From Gluconacetobacter diazotrophicus PA1 5 (GTDB lineage Bacteria > Pseudomonadota > Alphaproteobacteria > Acetobacterales > Acetobacteraceae): 64,000 nt of DNA. Below, piece by piece: positions 43,161 to 51,646 of the stretch. Position numbers and translations under genes: made by a program. Positions within the stretch are counted from its first letter, which is position 1; every line of letters begins with the position of its first letter. The notes below the pieces were generated by a model, which was not told the origin of the DNA, made no database searches, and saw only the letters and a program-made list of their open reading frames with translations. The stretch is from positions 212,001 through 276,000 of the forward strand of contig NC_010125.1 in the NCBI RefSeq assembly GCF_000067045.1, read 5' to 3'.

Positions 43161-43271
43161 GGCCTTGCGCCCGGCCGAAGCGGCCCCTGTTGCCCGACGT
43201 TATGCCCATCGGCATAATCTCCATCAGGATTCTCCTTATGGCTGAATGAAAATTCCGGGACAGGTCACTTC

Positions 43272-43910
43272 ATGCATCACCCATCGACATCCCAATCCGA
43301 GAGCTCCGCACTCGCCTATATGCGGGCCAGGATGGCTGAAGCAGACAGCATGTTCAGGAATGGTCTCGCCGCTGCCGCGCAGCCTTCGGATATCCTGAAA
43401 CTTTCCAGGACTCTTCTAGATATTTGCACCGAAGTTTCCGACGGTCTCAACAGTATATGCAAGGTCAGCCCCGTGGCGTGCCGCAGTGGCTGCGACACCT
43501 GCTGCAGAAGCCTCATTCAGGTCAACCCGATTTTCGCGAGACTCGCACTGGATTACGCACGACGCACCTTCACCCCGGAACGTCTGGAGATGCTGCATCA
43601 GAGACTTCTGACAGACGTGACGTTCTGTCCTTTTCTGTTTGATGGTGCATGCTCGATATACGATCAACGCCCGATGGTCTGCCGCGGCTAATACAGTTTC
43701 GACGTCGCACTGTGCCAGTCAGGAACGTTCTGCGAAAACGACCTGGGATACCAGGGAGATGAAGGGCATGCGGCGCATCAGTACAGGATTTTTCTTTTTG
43801 TTCTTGAAAAGCGCATCGAGGATATAGAAAGGGAATTCGGTATCGATCCGGGGCCGGTTTTTTTGCATGAAGCAGTACGCGCCCTGTGGGACGATCCGCA
43901 AGAAGGGTGA
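43272..43910 (+). pseudogene. YkgJ-family Cys-cluster protein gene with one in-frame stop codon
   Basis: The frame from 43272 encodes 139 residues including CRSGCDTCC, CPFLFDGACSIYDQRPMVCRG, the family's Zn/Fe cluster ligands, then meets TAA at 43689-43691. In the same frame the sequence continues without any other stop for 72 codons to TGA at 43908-43910: YSFDVALCQSGTFCENDLGY... and IEDIEREFGIDPGPVFLHEA, which is the expected C-terminal part. A single base change would restore a 212-codon gene. The Cys-rich N-terminal part could still be made as a truncated protein. Base composition is lower in GC than in the neighbours, which suggests transfer. Confidence 0.78.
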
Positions 43911-44008
43911 ACGCTGGCCCGGCGGCCGAATATATCACTATGAAAAATGTATAAATATGATTTTTATGCATTTACTGGCGTTAAAATCCTGGCCATCATG
44001 TTTTTTGT

Positions 44009-45709
44009 GTGAAATATGAAATGTGCGGTCGCGCCGACCGCCGGACGCCCGTTCCTGCCCCGTTCCCGCCCAGGAGGCCGACGCTGAGACCCGATTGCTT
44101 TCCGGTGCTTTTCGCTGTTGCGGCCGTCGCGGCGGCAGGCCTGCCGTCCGCGCACGCGCAGGGCCCGCTTCGGGGCGGGGAACTGATCTATCTGGACCCC
44201 CAGGCGCATACCAACCTGTATCCCCCGGCGGCCGGCTTCTATCCCAACGGCGGAATCCTGGACCAGGTCACCGACCGGCTGACCTGGCAGAACCCGCAGA
44301 CGCTGGAAATCGAGCCCTGGCTGGCGCAATCCTGGTCCAGCAACGCCGACGATACCGAATACACCTTCCACCTGCGCCCGGGGGTGACGTTCTCGGACGG
44401 CACTCCGCTCGACGCGCGGGCCGTCGCCCTGAATTACGAAACCTACGGCAAGGGAAACCCGGCGCTTCATTTCCCGGTTTCCGAGGTCATTAACAATTTC
44501 GACCATGCCGAAATCCTCGACCCGCTGACCGTCCGGTTTCATTTCACCCGTCCGTCGCCGGGCTTTCTCCAAGGCACGTCTGTCATCGGCTCGGGGATCG
44601 TCTCGCCCGCCACCCTGGCGCATCCGTTCGACCAACTGGGCGTCGGCACGCAGGTCGTCGGCTCGGGCCCGTTCGTGATCGTCCGCGACGTTCCGGGCAA
44701 GGAGGTCGATCTGGTGGCGCGGCGCGACTATGCCTGGCCCCCGGCCTCGCGCGCGGGGCAGACGCGCGCGTGGCTGGACGGCGTGAAGATCCTGGTAACG
44801 CCCGAGGACAGTATCCGCGTCGGCGCGCTGCTGGCGGGCCAGGCCGACCTGATCCGCCAGGTCGAGGCCTATGACGAGGAACAGGTCACCCTGGCCGGCT
44901 ATCGCCTCTATGCCCCCTCGACGCGCGGGGTGAACACGGGGATCGCCTTCCGGCCGGACAATCCCCTGGTGGCGGATATCCGGGTGCGCGAGGCCCTGCT
45001 CCACGCCACCGACCGGCAGGAAATCGTCACCACGCTCTATTCCGCCAACTACCCCCTCGCGCGGTCGGTGCTGTCGGCCCGGGCCGCCGGCTTCCGCGAC
45101 CTGTCCGACCGGCTGGGCTTCGATCCGCGGCGCGCCGCCCAATTGCTGGACGAAGCGGGCTGGCGCCTGGGGCCGGACGGGCTGCGCCATCGGGACGGGC
45201 AGACGCTCGCGCTGGGCATCCACATCTCGCAGCCGCATCCCCAGAACAGGACGATGCTGGAACTGCTGGCCCAGCAATGGCGCAGGGTCGGCGTCCAGCT
45301 GACCGTCATGTCCGGTTCGGCGGCGGGCGTCATCCTCGACAATCTGGACCCGACGCGCACCCCCGTCACGGTGTCCGAGGTCGGGCGCGCGGACCCGGAC
45401 GTGATGAAGAGCGAATTCTTCCCGTCCAACCGGGACACGCTTCTGCAAAAGGGCGGCCAGAGCGCCAAGGTGCGCGCATTCCGTGACGACCGGCTGGACG
45501 CGATGCTGCTGCAGGTCGCCTCGGACACCGACCGGCAGGACCGGCTGCGGCACCTGGGCGACGTTCAGGAGTATATCGTGCAAAACGCCTATACGATCCC
45601 GATCTTCGAGGAACCCCAGGTCTATGCCGGGGCGCCCGGCGTCCACGGCGTCGGCTTCGAGGCCGTGGGCCGCCCCAGCTTCTACGGCATATGGCTGGAC
45701 CGGCGATGA
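44009..45709 (+). CDS. ABC importer solute-binding protein, peptide/nickel type (family 5)
   Basis: 566 residues from GTG 44009 (ATG 44021 is an alternative). After a long basic Pro/Arg-rich N-terminus there is a hydrophobic signal (PVLFAVAAVAAAGLPSAHA, cut near residue 51). The mature protein has the family-5 segments GGELIYLDPQAHTNLYPPAA, EPWLAQSWSSNADDTEYTF, LRPGVTFSDGTPLDARAVAL and the late NAYTIPIFEEPQVYAG. It captures the solute in the periplasm for the two permeases encoded next, coupled by ATGA (45706-45709). As I recall, NCBI defines a KPN_01854-type group of such binding proteins that occurs with luciferase-like and CMD genes, as here. Confidence 0.9.
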   Translation: MKYEMCGRADRRTPVPAPFPPRRPTLRPDCFPVLFAVAAVAAAGLPSAHAQGPLRGGELIYLDPQAHTNLYPPAAGFYPNGGILDQVTDRLTWQNPQTLEIEPWLAQSWSSNADDTEYTFHLRPGVTFSDGTPLDARAVALNYETYGKGNPALHFPVSEVINNFDHAEILDPLTVRFHFTRPSPGFLQGTSVIGSGIVSPATLAHPFDQLGVGTQVVGSGPFVIVRDVPGKEVDLVARRDYAWPPASRAGQTRAWLDGVKILVTPEDSIRVGALLAGQADLIRQVEAYDEEQVTLAGYRLYAPSTRGVNTGIAFRPDNPLVADIRVREALLHATDRQEIVTTLYSANYPLARSVLSARAAGFRDLSDRLGFDPRRAAQLLDEAGWRLGPDGLRHRDGQTLALGIHISQPHPQNRTMLELLAQQWRRVGVQLTVMSGSAAGVILDNLDPTRTPVTVSEVGRADPDVMKSEFFPSNRDTLLQKGGQSAKVRAFRDDRLDAMLLQVASDTDRQDRLRHLGDVQEYIVQNAYTIPIFEEPQVYAGAPGVHGVGFEAVGRPSFYGIWLDRR

Positions 45710-46695
45710 CGCGCGTCCTGCCGATGGCGTGGTCCGGCCTGGTGGGCGGGGGCATGGCGGCGCGCCTGGCCGGCCGCGTCGGCCACGCGCTGCTGGTGCT
45801 GTGGGGCGCGTTCACGCTCACCTTCATCCTGCTGCAGGTGCTGCCGGGCGATGCCGTCATGATCCGCTTCATGGACCCCGAACTCGGCCTGTCGCCCGCG
45901 CAGATCGACGCGATCCGCCTATCCTACGGCGTCGGAACGTCGCCGCTGGCGCAATATGTCCACACGCTGGGGCAGATGCTGCGCGGAAATTTCGGCTATT
46001 CGGTGCAGCTTGGCGTGCCGGTCGCGTCCCTGCTGGAAAACGCGCTGCCGGTCACGCTCCGCCTGGCCGTCTGCGGCTTCGTCGCGGCGGTGCTGTGGAC
46101 CTTCGCCGTCGCCGTGGCCGCCAACCTGCTGCCCTGGGCGTGGATGCGCCGGCTGGCCCGGGCCGTGCCCGGCCTGTGGGGCGCGATGCCGCTGTACTGG
46201 TCGGGTATCTTGGTCATCCAGGTCGTGTCGTTCCGCCTGCACCTGATCCCGGTGATCGGCGTGGGACCGTGGAAGGGGATGATCCTGCCCGCCCTGGCCG
46301 TCAGCCTGCCGATCGCGGCGCCGCTGGCGCAGATCCTGCTGCGGCACATCGACGAGGCCGGGGCGCTGCCGTTCGCCACCGTCGCCCGCGCCAAGGGGGC
46401 CAGCCTGGCCTGGGTGTTCTGGCGGCACATCGTTCCCAACGCGATCCTGCCCTTCCTGACGATGGGCGGCCTCGTCTTCGGCGAACTGCTGGCCGGCGCG
46501 GTGGTGACCGAGACGATCTTCGGGCTGGACGGCATCGGCCAGCTGACCCGCCAGGCCGTCGCCGGGCAGGATCTCGCGGTCCTGCAGGCGGTGGTCATGA
46601 TCTCGGCGGCGGCCTATGTCAGCATCAACCTGGTCGTGGACCTGCTGTATCCGGTGTTGAACCCGACCCTGCGCCATCGGACCCGCGCGCCATGA
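45706..46695 (+). CDS. ABC permease, DppB/OppB type
   Basis: 329 residues, six membrane segments, beginning with a helix at GHALLVLWGAFTLTFILLQV followed by LPGD and the periplasmic loop (RLSYGVGTSPLAQYVHTLGQ). The EAA loop, which contacts the ATPase, reads FATVARAKGASLAWVFWRHI. The DppB layout is complete. Start and stop overlap both neighbours by four bases, so this operon is translationally coupled throughout. Confidence 0.92.
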   Translation: MTRVLPMAWSGLVGGGMAARLAGRVGHALLVLWGAFTLTFILLQVLPGDAVMIRFMDPELGLSPAQIDAIRLSYGVGTSPLAQYVHTLGQMLRGNFGYSVQLGVPVASLLENALPVTLRLAVCGFVAAVLWTFAVAVAANLLPWAWMRRLARAVPGLWGAMPLYWSGILVIQVVSFRLHLIPVIGVGPWKGMILPALAVSLPIAAPLAQILLRHIDEAGALPFATVARAKGASLAWVFWRHIVPNAILPFLTMGGLVFGELLAGAVVTETIFGLDGIGQLTRQAVAGQDLAVLQAVVMISAAAYVSINLVVDLLYPVLNPTLRHRTRAP

Positions 46696-47507
46696 GGGTG
46701 CCCGCGCGACCCGGGGCCGCGCTGGCGGCGTCCTGGCTGCTGCTGGGCCTGCTGCTGGCCATGGTGGCCGACCCGGCCCTGTTCACCCGCTACAGCGCCA
46801 CGGCGGGGGCCGCGGTCGAACATCTGCGCGCGCCCGGCGGGGCGCACTGGTTCGGCACCGACCAGCTCGGGCGGGACGTGTTCGCCCGGATCGTCTACGG
46901 CGCCCATCATACGCTGCCGGCCGCGCTGCTGGCGGTGGCGACGGGCTTGGTGTGCGGCACCTTCATCGGCGCCCTGGCGGGTGCCGCGGGCGGGCGGATC
47001 GATGCCGCGCTGACCGGCCTGATGGACGTCCTGATGGCGATCCCCGAACTGCTGATGTCGCTGACCATCGTGATCCTGCTTGGGTTCGGCACGTTCCATG
47101 CCGCCATTGCCGTGGGGGTCGGCCAGATCGCCGGCTTCGCCCGCATCGTGCGGGCCGACGTGACGCGGGTCGGCGCCATGACGTTCGTCGAGGCCGCGCG
47201 CGGCAGCGGCGCCACCTTCGCCGGCCTGCTGTGGCGGCACATCCTGCCCAACTGCGCGGCGTCGATCCTGGGCCTGTCGGTGCTGCGCTACAGCACCGCG
47301 ATCCTGTCGATCGCCACCCTCGGCTTCCTCGGCTACGGCGCGCCGCCGCCGGCGCCGGAATGGGGGCTGATGATTGCGGAAGGCCGCGACTACCTGACCA
47401 CGGCATGGTGGATGACGACCTTCCCCGGCCTCGCCGTGCTGCTGGTCGCCCTGGCCGTCAACCGGATCAGCCGCACCCTGGCCGATCCGTCCGGCCCGCG
47501 CCCATGA
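46692..47507 (+). CDS. ABC permease, DppC/OppC type
   Basis: 271 residues from the ATG at 46692. N-terminal helix LAASWLLLGLLLAMVADPAL, then the family mark HWFGTDQLGRDVFARIVYGA and the EAA loop FVEAARGSGATFAGLLWRHI, followed by GFLGYGAPPPAPEWGLMIAE. It forms the transmembrane pair with the DppB-type permease. The stop overlaps the ATPase start (47504-47507). Confidence 0.92.
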   Translation: MRVPARPGAALAASWLLLGLLLAMVADPALFTRYSATAGAAVEHLRAPGGAHWFGTDQLGRDVFARIVYGAHHTLPAALLAVATGLVCGTFIGALAGAAGGRIDAALTGLMDVLMAIPELLMSLTIVILLGFGTFHAAIAVGVGQIAGFARIVRADVTRVGAMTFVEAARGSGATFAGLLWRHILPNCAASILGLSVLRYSTAILSIATLGFLGYGAPPPAPEWGLMIAEGRDYLTTAWWMTTFPGLAVLLVALAVNRISRTLADPSGPRP

Positions 47508-49129
47508 GCCCGATACCCATGAATACCGTGCTGGAGGTCGAGGACCTGCGTATCGCCTACCACGGCAAAACGGTGGTGCACGGCGTATCGTTCCAGGCGG
47601 CGAGGGGGGAGACGACCGCCCTGATCGGGGAATCGGGCTCGGGAAAATCCACCATCGCCCGCGCCATCATCGGCCTCATGCCCCGATCCGCCCGCCTGGA
47701 ATCCGGGGCCATCCGGCTTTTGGGCGACACGCTGACCGGCCGGCCGCCGCGCACGCTGGACGCCATGCGCGGGCGGCGCATCGGCTTCGTGCCGCAGGAC
47801 CCGTCCAACTCGCTCGATCCCGTGGCCACCATCGGCGCCCATATCGGCGAGATGTTCCGCCTGCATACCGCCCTGCCGCGCGGCGAAATCCGCGAACGCG
47901 TGCTGGCGCTGCTGGAGCGCGTGGGCCTGTCGGACCCCGTGCTCCGCTACGGGCAGTATCCGCATGAACTGTCCGGCGGCATGCGCCAGCGGGTGCTGAT
48001 CGCCGCCGCGGTCGCGCTGAACCCGGACCTGATCGTGGCCGACGAACCGACCAGCGCGCTGGACGTGACGGTGCAGCGGCAGATTCTCGACCTGCTGGAC
48101 AGCCTGCGGGCGGAACACGGCACGTCCATCCTGCTGATCACCCACGACCTGGCCATCGCGAAGGACCGCGCCCGCGCCACCGTGGTCCTGAAGGACGGCC
48201 GGATCGCCGAGGGCGGCGACACGCCGGCCCTCTTCGCCGCCCCCCGGTCGGAATACACGAAACGCCTGATGGCCGACCTGCCGGTGTTCGCGCGCCGCCC
48301 GGCCCCGCCCGCGCCGCCGCCGACGGACACCGCCATCGCGGTCCAGGTGTCGGGCCTGTCCGTGTCCTATCCCGCCGGCCGGCACCCGGCACGCCTGGCC
48401 GTCGATTCGGTCTCGTTTGGCGTGCGGGCCGGCACGACCCACGCCATCGTCGGTGAATCCGGGTCGGGAAAGACGACGATCCTGCGCTGCCTGACCGGCC
48501 TGCTCGCGCCCCGATCCGGCACGATCCTGATCGAGGGCCAGGATATCGCCCATGCGCGCGGGCCGGCCCGGCGCGCCATGCTGCGCCATGTCCAGCTCGT
48601 CTACCAGAATCCCTGGGCGTCCCTCGATCCCCGGCAGAGCGTGCGCGACATCATCGCGGAACCGCTACGCAATTTCGCGATCGGTGCCCCCGCCGGACGC
48701 CGCGCGCATGCGGCGGCGATGCTGGACCGCGTCCATCTGCCGCGCACCCTGCTCGACCGCCGGCCCGCCGAACTGTCCGGCGGCCAGTGCCAGCGCGTGG
48801 CCCTGGCCCGGGCGCTGGTGATCGCGCCGCGCATCCTGGTCCTGGACGAGGTCGTGTCCGCGCTCGACGTGACGGTGCAGGCCCGGATTCTGGATCTTCT
48901 GGTCGAACTTCGGAAAGATCTCGGCCTGACCTACGTCTTCGTCTCGCACGACCTGGCGGTGGTTCGCCAGATCGCCGACACGGTATCGGTGATCCGCCAC
49001 GGCAGGCAGGTCGAAAGCGGCCCGGCGGAGACCGTCTTCGGTGCCCCCTCCGACGCCTATACCAAAATCCTGATCGCCGCCATTCCCGGCCAGGGAAACG
49101 CGGCATCCCTTCATCTGCAGGAGACATGA
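47504..49129 (+). CDS. ABC ATPase with two fused nucleotide-binding domains (DppD-DppF type)
   Basis: 541 residues holding two complete ATPase units. First: Walker [10 protein letters not shown] at 42-50, signature LSGGMRQR, Walker [13 protein letters not shown]. Second: Walker [10 protein letters not shown], signature LSGGQCQR, Walker [13 protein letters not shown], in which the usual D-E-P is D-E-V. Most peptide importers use two separate ATPases; this single-chain arrangement is known in several glutathione- and peptide-type systems (GsiA-like). A Pro/Ala linker ([14 protein letters not shown]) joins the halves. It starts by ATGA overlap with the permease gene. Confidence 0.93.
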   Translation: MSPIPMNTVLEVEDLRIAYHGKTVVHGVSFQAARGETTALIGESGSGKSTIARAIIGLMPRSARLESGAIRLLGDTLTGRPPRTLDAMRGRRIGFVPQDPSNSLDPVATIGAHIGEMFRLHTALPRGEIRERVLALLERVGLSDPVLRYGQYPHELSGGMRQRVLIAAAVALNPDLIVADEPTSALDVTVQRQILDLLDSLRAEHGTSILLITHDLAIAKDRARATVVLKDGRIAEGGDTPALFAAPRSEYTKRLMADLPVFARRPAPPAPPPTDTAIAVQVSGLSVSYPAGRHPARLAVDSVSFGVRAGTTHAIVGESGSGKTTILRCLTGLLAPRSGTILIEGQDIAHARGPARRAMLRHVQLVYQNPWASLDPRQSVRDIIAEPLRNFAIGAPAGRRAHAAAMLDRVHLPRTLLDRRPAELSGGQCQRVALARALVIAPRILVLDEVVSALDVTVQARILDLLVELRKDLGLTYVFVSHDLAVVRQIADTVSVIRHGRQVESGPAETVFGAPSDAYTKILIAAIPGQGNAASLHLQET

Positions 49130-49133
49130 CGCG

Positions 49134-50165
49134 ATGACCGCATCCAGCGCCCCCACCTTCGCCTTCTTCACCCGTCTTCTGGACGACGGCGACGCCCTGA
49201 CGCGCTACCGGCTGGCGACGGAACAGATCATGCATGCCGAACGGTACGGATTTTCCACGGCGTGGGTCGCCCAGCACCATTTCCACCCCGACCAGGGCGG
49301 CCTGCCGTCCCCCTTCGTCTTCCTGGCCAACCTCGCCGCGAAGACCGCGACGATCCGGCTGGGTACCGGCATCGTGACGCTGCCCATGGAAAACCCGATC
49401 CGGGTCGCGGAAGACGCCATCGTTCTCGATCTTCTCAGCGACAACCGGCTGGAATTCGGGGTCGGCCCCGGCGGCACGTCCGAAAGCTTCGAGGCCTTCG
49501 GCCTCGACGGCGCGCGGCGCACCCCGATCATGGAGGACAACCTGGCCATCGTGCGCGATGCCCTGCGCGGGCAGCCGTTTCGCGGCGGCGCGGTGCTGTA
49601 TCCGCCGGGGCAGGCGATCGGCGCGCGCATCTGGCAGGCCACGTTCTCCACCCACGGGGGCGCGCGCGCGGCGCGCGCCGGGGACGGGCTGATGCTGTCC
49701 CGCACCCAGCCCCGCCCCGACGGCGCGGCCGGGGACGGGGGCCATATCCCGCTGTCCGATATCCAGACCCCGATCGTCGATGCCTACCTCGCCGCCCTGC
49801 CGTCGGGAACCGCGCCCCGGGTCCTGGCGTCGCGCAGCGTGCTGGTGGCCGACGACCGCCAGACGGCCCTGGACCTGGCCCTGGCCGGCGCGCGCCGCTT
49901 CCTCGCCACCGAGGCCCGCGCGGCCGCGTGGAAGGACGCCCCGGTGCCGGATACGCCGGAGGCGCTGATCCGGGCGCTGGACCTGCATGTCGGCACGCCG
50001 GACGACGTCGTCCGGTCGCTGTCGGCCGACACGGTCCTGGGACGTGCGAGCGAAATCGCCTTCCAGGTCCATCCGATCGATCCGCCCCATGCGGTAACGC
50101 TGCGGTCGATCGAACTGATCGCGCGCGCGGTCGCGCCGGCCCTGGGGCTGCGGCCCGCGCGGTAA
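49134..50165 (+). CDS. Luciferase-like FMN-dependent monooxygenase
   Basis: 343 residues, the TIM-barrel layout of bacterial luciferase-like enzymes: TFAFFTRLLDDGDALTRYRL at the start, FSTAWVAQHHFHPDQGGLPS, IRLGTGIVTLPMENPIRVAE, then LLSDNRLEFGVGPGGTSESF. These enzymes use reduced FMN and oxygen to open or cleave sulfonates, amines, aromatic or terpenoid compounds. It begins five bases after the ATPase stop and is surely cotranscribed with the importer, so the imported solute or a derivative is the likely substrate. As I recall it belongs to a group named after KPN_01858. No flavin reductase gene is near. Confidence 0.88.
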   Translation: MTASSAPTFAFFTRLLDDGDALTRYRLATEQIMHAERYGFSTAWVAQHHFHPDQGGLPSPFVFLANLAAKTATIRLGTGIVTLPMENPIRVAEDAIVLDLLSDNRLEFGVGPGGTSESFEAFGLDGARRTPIMEDNLAIVRDALRGQPFRGGAVLYPPGQAIGARIWQATFSTHGGARAARAGDGLMLSRTQPRPDGAAGDGGHIPLSDIQTPIVDAYLAALPSGTAPRVLASRSVLVADDRQTALDLALAGARRFLATEARAAAWKDAPVPDTPEALIRALDLHVGTPDDVVRSLSADTVLGRASEIAFQVHPIDPPHAVTLRSIELIARAVAPALGLRPAR

Positions 50166-50196
50166 TCGCGGGGCCGCCCCGATCCGGGTACGCCGA

Positions 50197-50829
50197 TCAG
50201 GCGTCCCGGTCGGACCCCGTCTTCCCGGACGGGAAGCCGAGCGACAGCATCAGCCGGTTGGCCCAGTTGAAGAAGGATGCGGAATTGATCAGGTCGAGGA
50301 TGGCGGCGTCATCGAAGCCCGCCTCGCGAAGGGCCGCGACATGCACTGCGGAAAATTCAACCGGCGTTGCGGAGAGCCGTTCCGCGGTTTCGGCCGTCAG
50401 CAGCCATGGCGCCGGCGCGTCCGCCGGAAGCGTTCCGTCGCGCAGAAGGGCGGCGATCGTTTCATGGTCGCCGCCCTGCAGTTCGGAAAAGCGCGCATGG
50501 ACCGACGCGCAGAAGATGCAGCCGTTGAAGCGCGACACCGCCACCGCCGCCAGTTCCCGTTCCCGGCGCGGCAGGCCGCCGTCGGTATTGTAGAAAATGT
50601 CCTTGTCGCTGCGGGTCCGCGCACCAAGAATGTCCGGATCGCGCGCCAGCAGCATGAAATAGGGCGATTTGGCACGCGCGGCATCGACCAGCCCGTCGCG
50701 GTGCCGCTCGGTCAGTTCGCTTTCGGGCAGCGGGTCCAGCCATGGGGTCCAGTCGAGTTCGGCGAAGGTGAATTCCGCCGGTTCGCCCACGCCCTGCGCC
50801 CGTCGGGTGTGTCGTGCGTCGCTCATCAT
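50197..50829 (-). CDS. Alkylhydroperoxidase (AhpD/CMD)-domain protein
   Basis: 210 residues. The AhpD signature is present: C-I-F-C-A-S-V-H at 104-111 with Cys104, Cys107 and His111, preceded by RRERELAAVAVSRFNG. AhpD-like domains reduce peroxides or act as carboxymuconolactone decarboxylase relatives. It fits a group I remember as Avi_7169, which accompanies luciferase-like enzymes and peptide-type importers. Its ATG overlaps the stop of the upstream CMD gene (50826-50829). Convergent with the monooxygenase gene. Confidence 0.85.
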   Translation of the reverse strand: MMSDARHTRRAQGVGEPAEFTFAELDWTPWLDPLPESELTERHRDGLVDAARAKSPYFMLLARDPDILGARTRSDKDIFYNTDGGLPRRERELAAVAVSRFNGCIFCASVHARFSELQGGDHETIAALLRDGTLPADAPAPWLLTAETAERLSATPVEFSAVHVAALREAGFDDAAILDLINSASFFNWANRLMLSLGFPSGKTGSDRDA

Positions 50830-51470
50830 GCGTTCTCCTTGTGGGCAGCCGGCGCCGGGCCGGCATCCTTCAGCACGGACAGTCCGTGAATGACCCTGAT
50901 CTGGAAGGCCAGGAACGAGACAAGCTGCGACAGGGTGACGATTCCCGAATCGGTCCAGCCCGCATCACGCAATGTCTCGATCGCCGCCTGCCGTGCGTCG
51001 CGCGGGTGGAACACCAGCAGGTGCGCGTGGCTGAAGGCGGCGGCCAGCCGCGCGCCCAGTCCCTCGGCCGGCGCATCGAAGACGATGCCCGACAGGTTTT
51101 CCGCCGACAGCGTCCCGGCCGGATAATGGCCATAGGGGCCGCGCGTCCTGGCCCGGTCCAGCAGCGCCTCGATCGCGGCCAGGTGGGCCGCGCCCCCGGG
51201 CAGGCCGCGCAGCACGGCGGCATAGAAATCATGGACCGGCCGATGGCCGTGCAGGCCGGCCACGAACACGGCCAGGCCGCGCCGTTCCAGCACCGAGACC
51301 TCGCCCGCATCCTCGGGCGCGAACAGCACCAGGGCGCTGCGCTGCGCATTGTCGCGCAACACGCGCCGCCGCTCCCGCAGGGCGTCCAGCCACGATCCTT
51401 TCGGAATTCCCACGATATGATCGATAACGTCCGGCACATGCGCCAGATCGACGATTGGTCCCGAAGACAT
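50826..51470 (-). CDS. CMD-domain protein without cysteines
   Basis: 214 residues from the ATG at 51470, after a strong GGGGGAGAGG. The fold pattern is CMD-like (SALVLFAPEDAGEVSVLERR, GLAVFVAGLHGHRPVHDFYA, then a second helical half ending LVSFLAFQIRVIHGLSVLK), but the whole chain contains no Cys, so it cannot do the CxxC redox step. It matches the group I recall as Avi_7170. Coupled by ATGA to the CxxC-bearing partner, the two probably form a hetero-oligomer with one active and one structural subunit. Confidence 0.8.
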   Translation of the reverse strand: MSSGPIVDLAHVPDVIDHIVGIPKGSWLDALRERRRVLRDNAQRSALVLFAPEDAGEVSVLERRGLAVFVAGLHGHRPVHDFYAAVLRGLPGGAAHLAAIEALLDRARTRGPYGHYPAGTLSAENLSGIVFDAPAEGLGARLAAAFSHAHLLVFHPRDARQAAIETLRDAGWTDSGIVTLSQLVSFLAFQIRVIHGLSVLKDAGPAPAAHKENA

Positions 51471-51493
51471 GTCCTCTCCCCCGACTGAAGCCT

Positions 51494-51512
51494 CTATATA
51501 CACATTATATAG
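51494..51512. promoter_or_regulatory. Inverted repeat CTATATA-CACAT-TATATAG in divergent promoter region
   Basis: Perfect seven-base arms with a five-base spacer, 24 bases upstream of the CMD start and in an AT-rich region that also serves the divergent TonB receptor. It fits an operator overlapping the CMD promoter; the regulator is not obvious nearby. Confidence 0.45.
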
Positions 51513-51565
51513 CGTGATTACAAAAATCAAACAAACATAAAGTATTTTATTGACGGAACGATAAC

Positions 51566-51582
51566 ATCATGAGAGACATGAT
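51566..51582. promoter_or_regulatory. Inverted repeat ATCATG-AGAGA-CATGAT
   Basis: Six-base perfect arms, 65 bases before the TonB receptor start. A TTGACG at about 51550 could be a -35 element, but no good -10 hexamer follows at 17 bases. Possible operator. Confidence 0.3.
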
Positions 51583-51646
51583 TGTGAATAAATAAAACAA
51601 CTAAAAATTATCGTTGATTTGGAATCCCGTTGATGAGGCGATCGAG

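Noticed and set aside
43689-43691. Recoding of the in-frame TAA in the YkgJ-type gene as a designed event
   Set aside because: TAA is not used for selenocysteine (UGA) or pyrrolysine (UAG), and no recoding structure was seen; a nonsense mutation is simpler.
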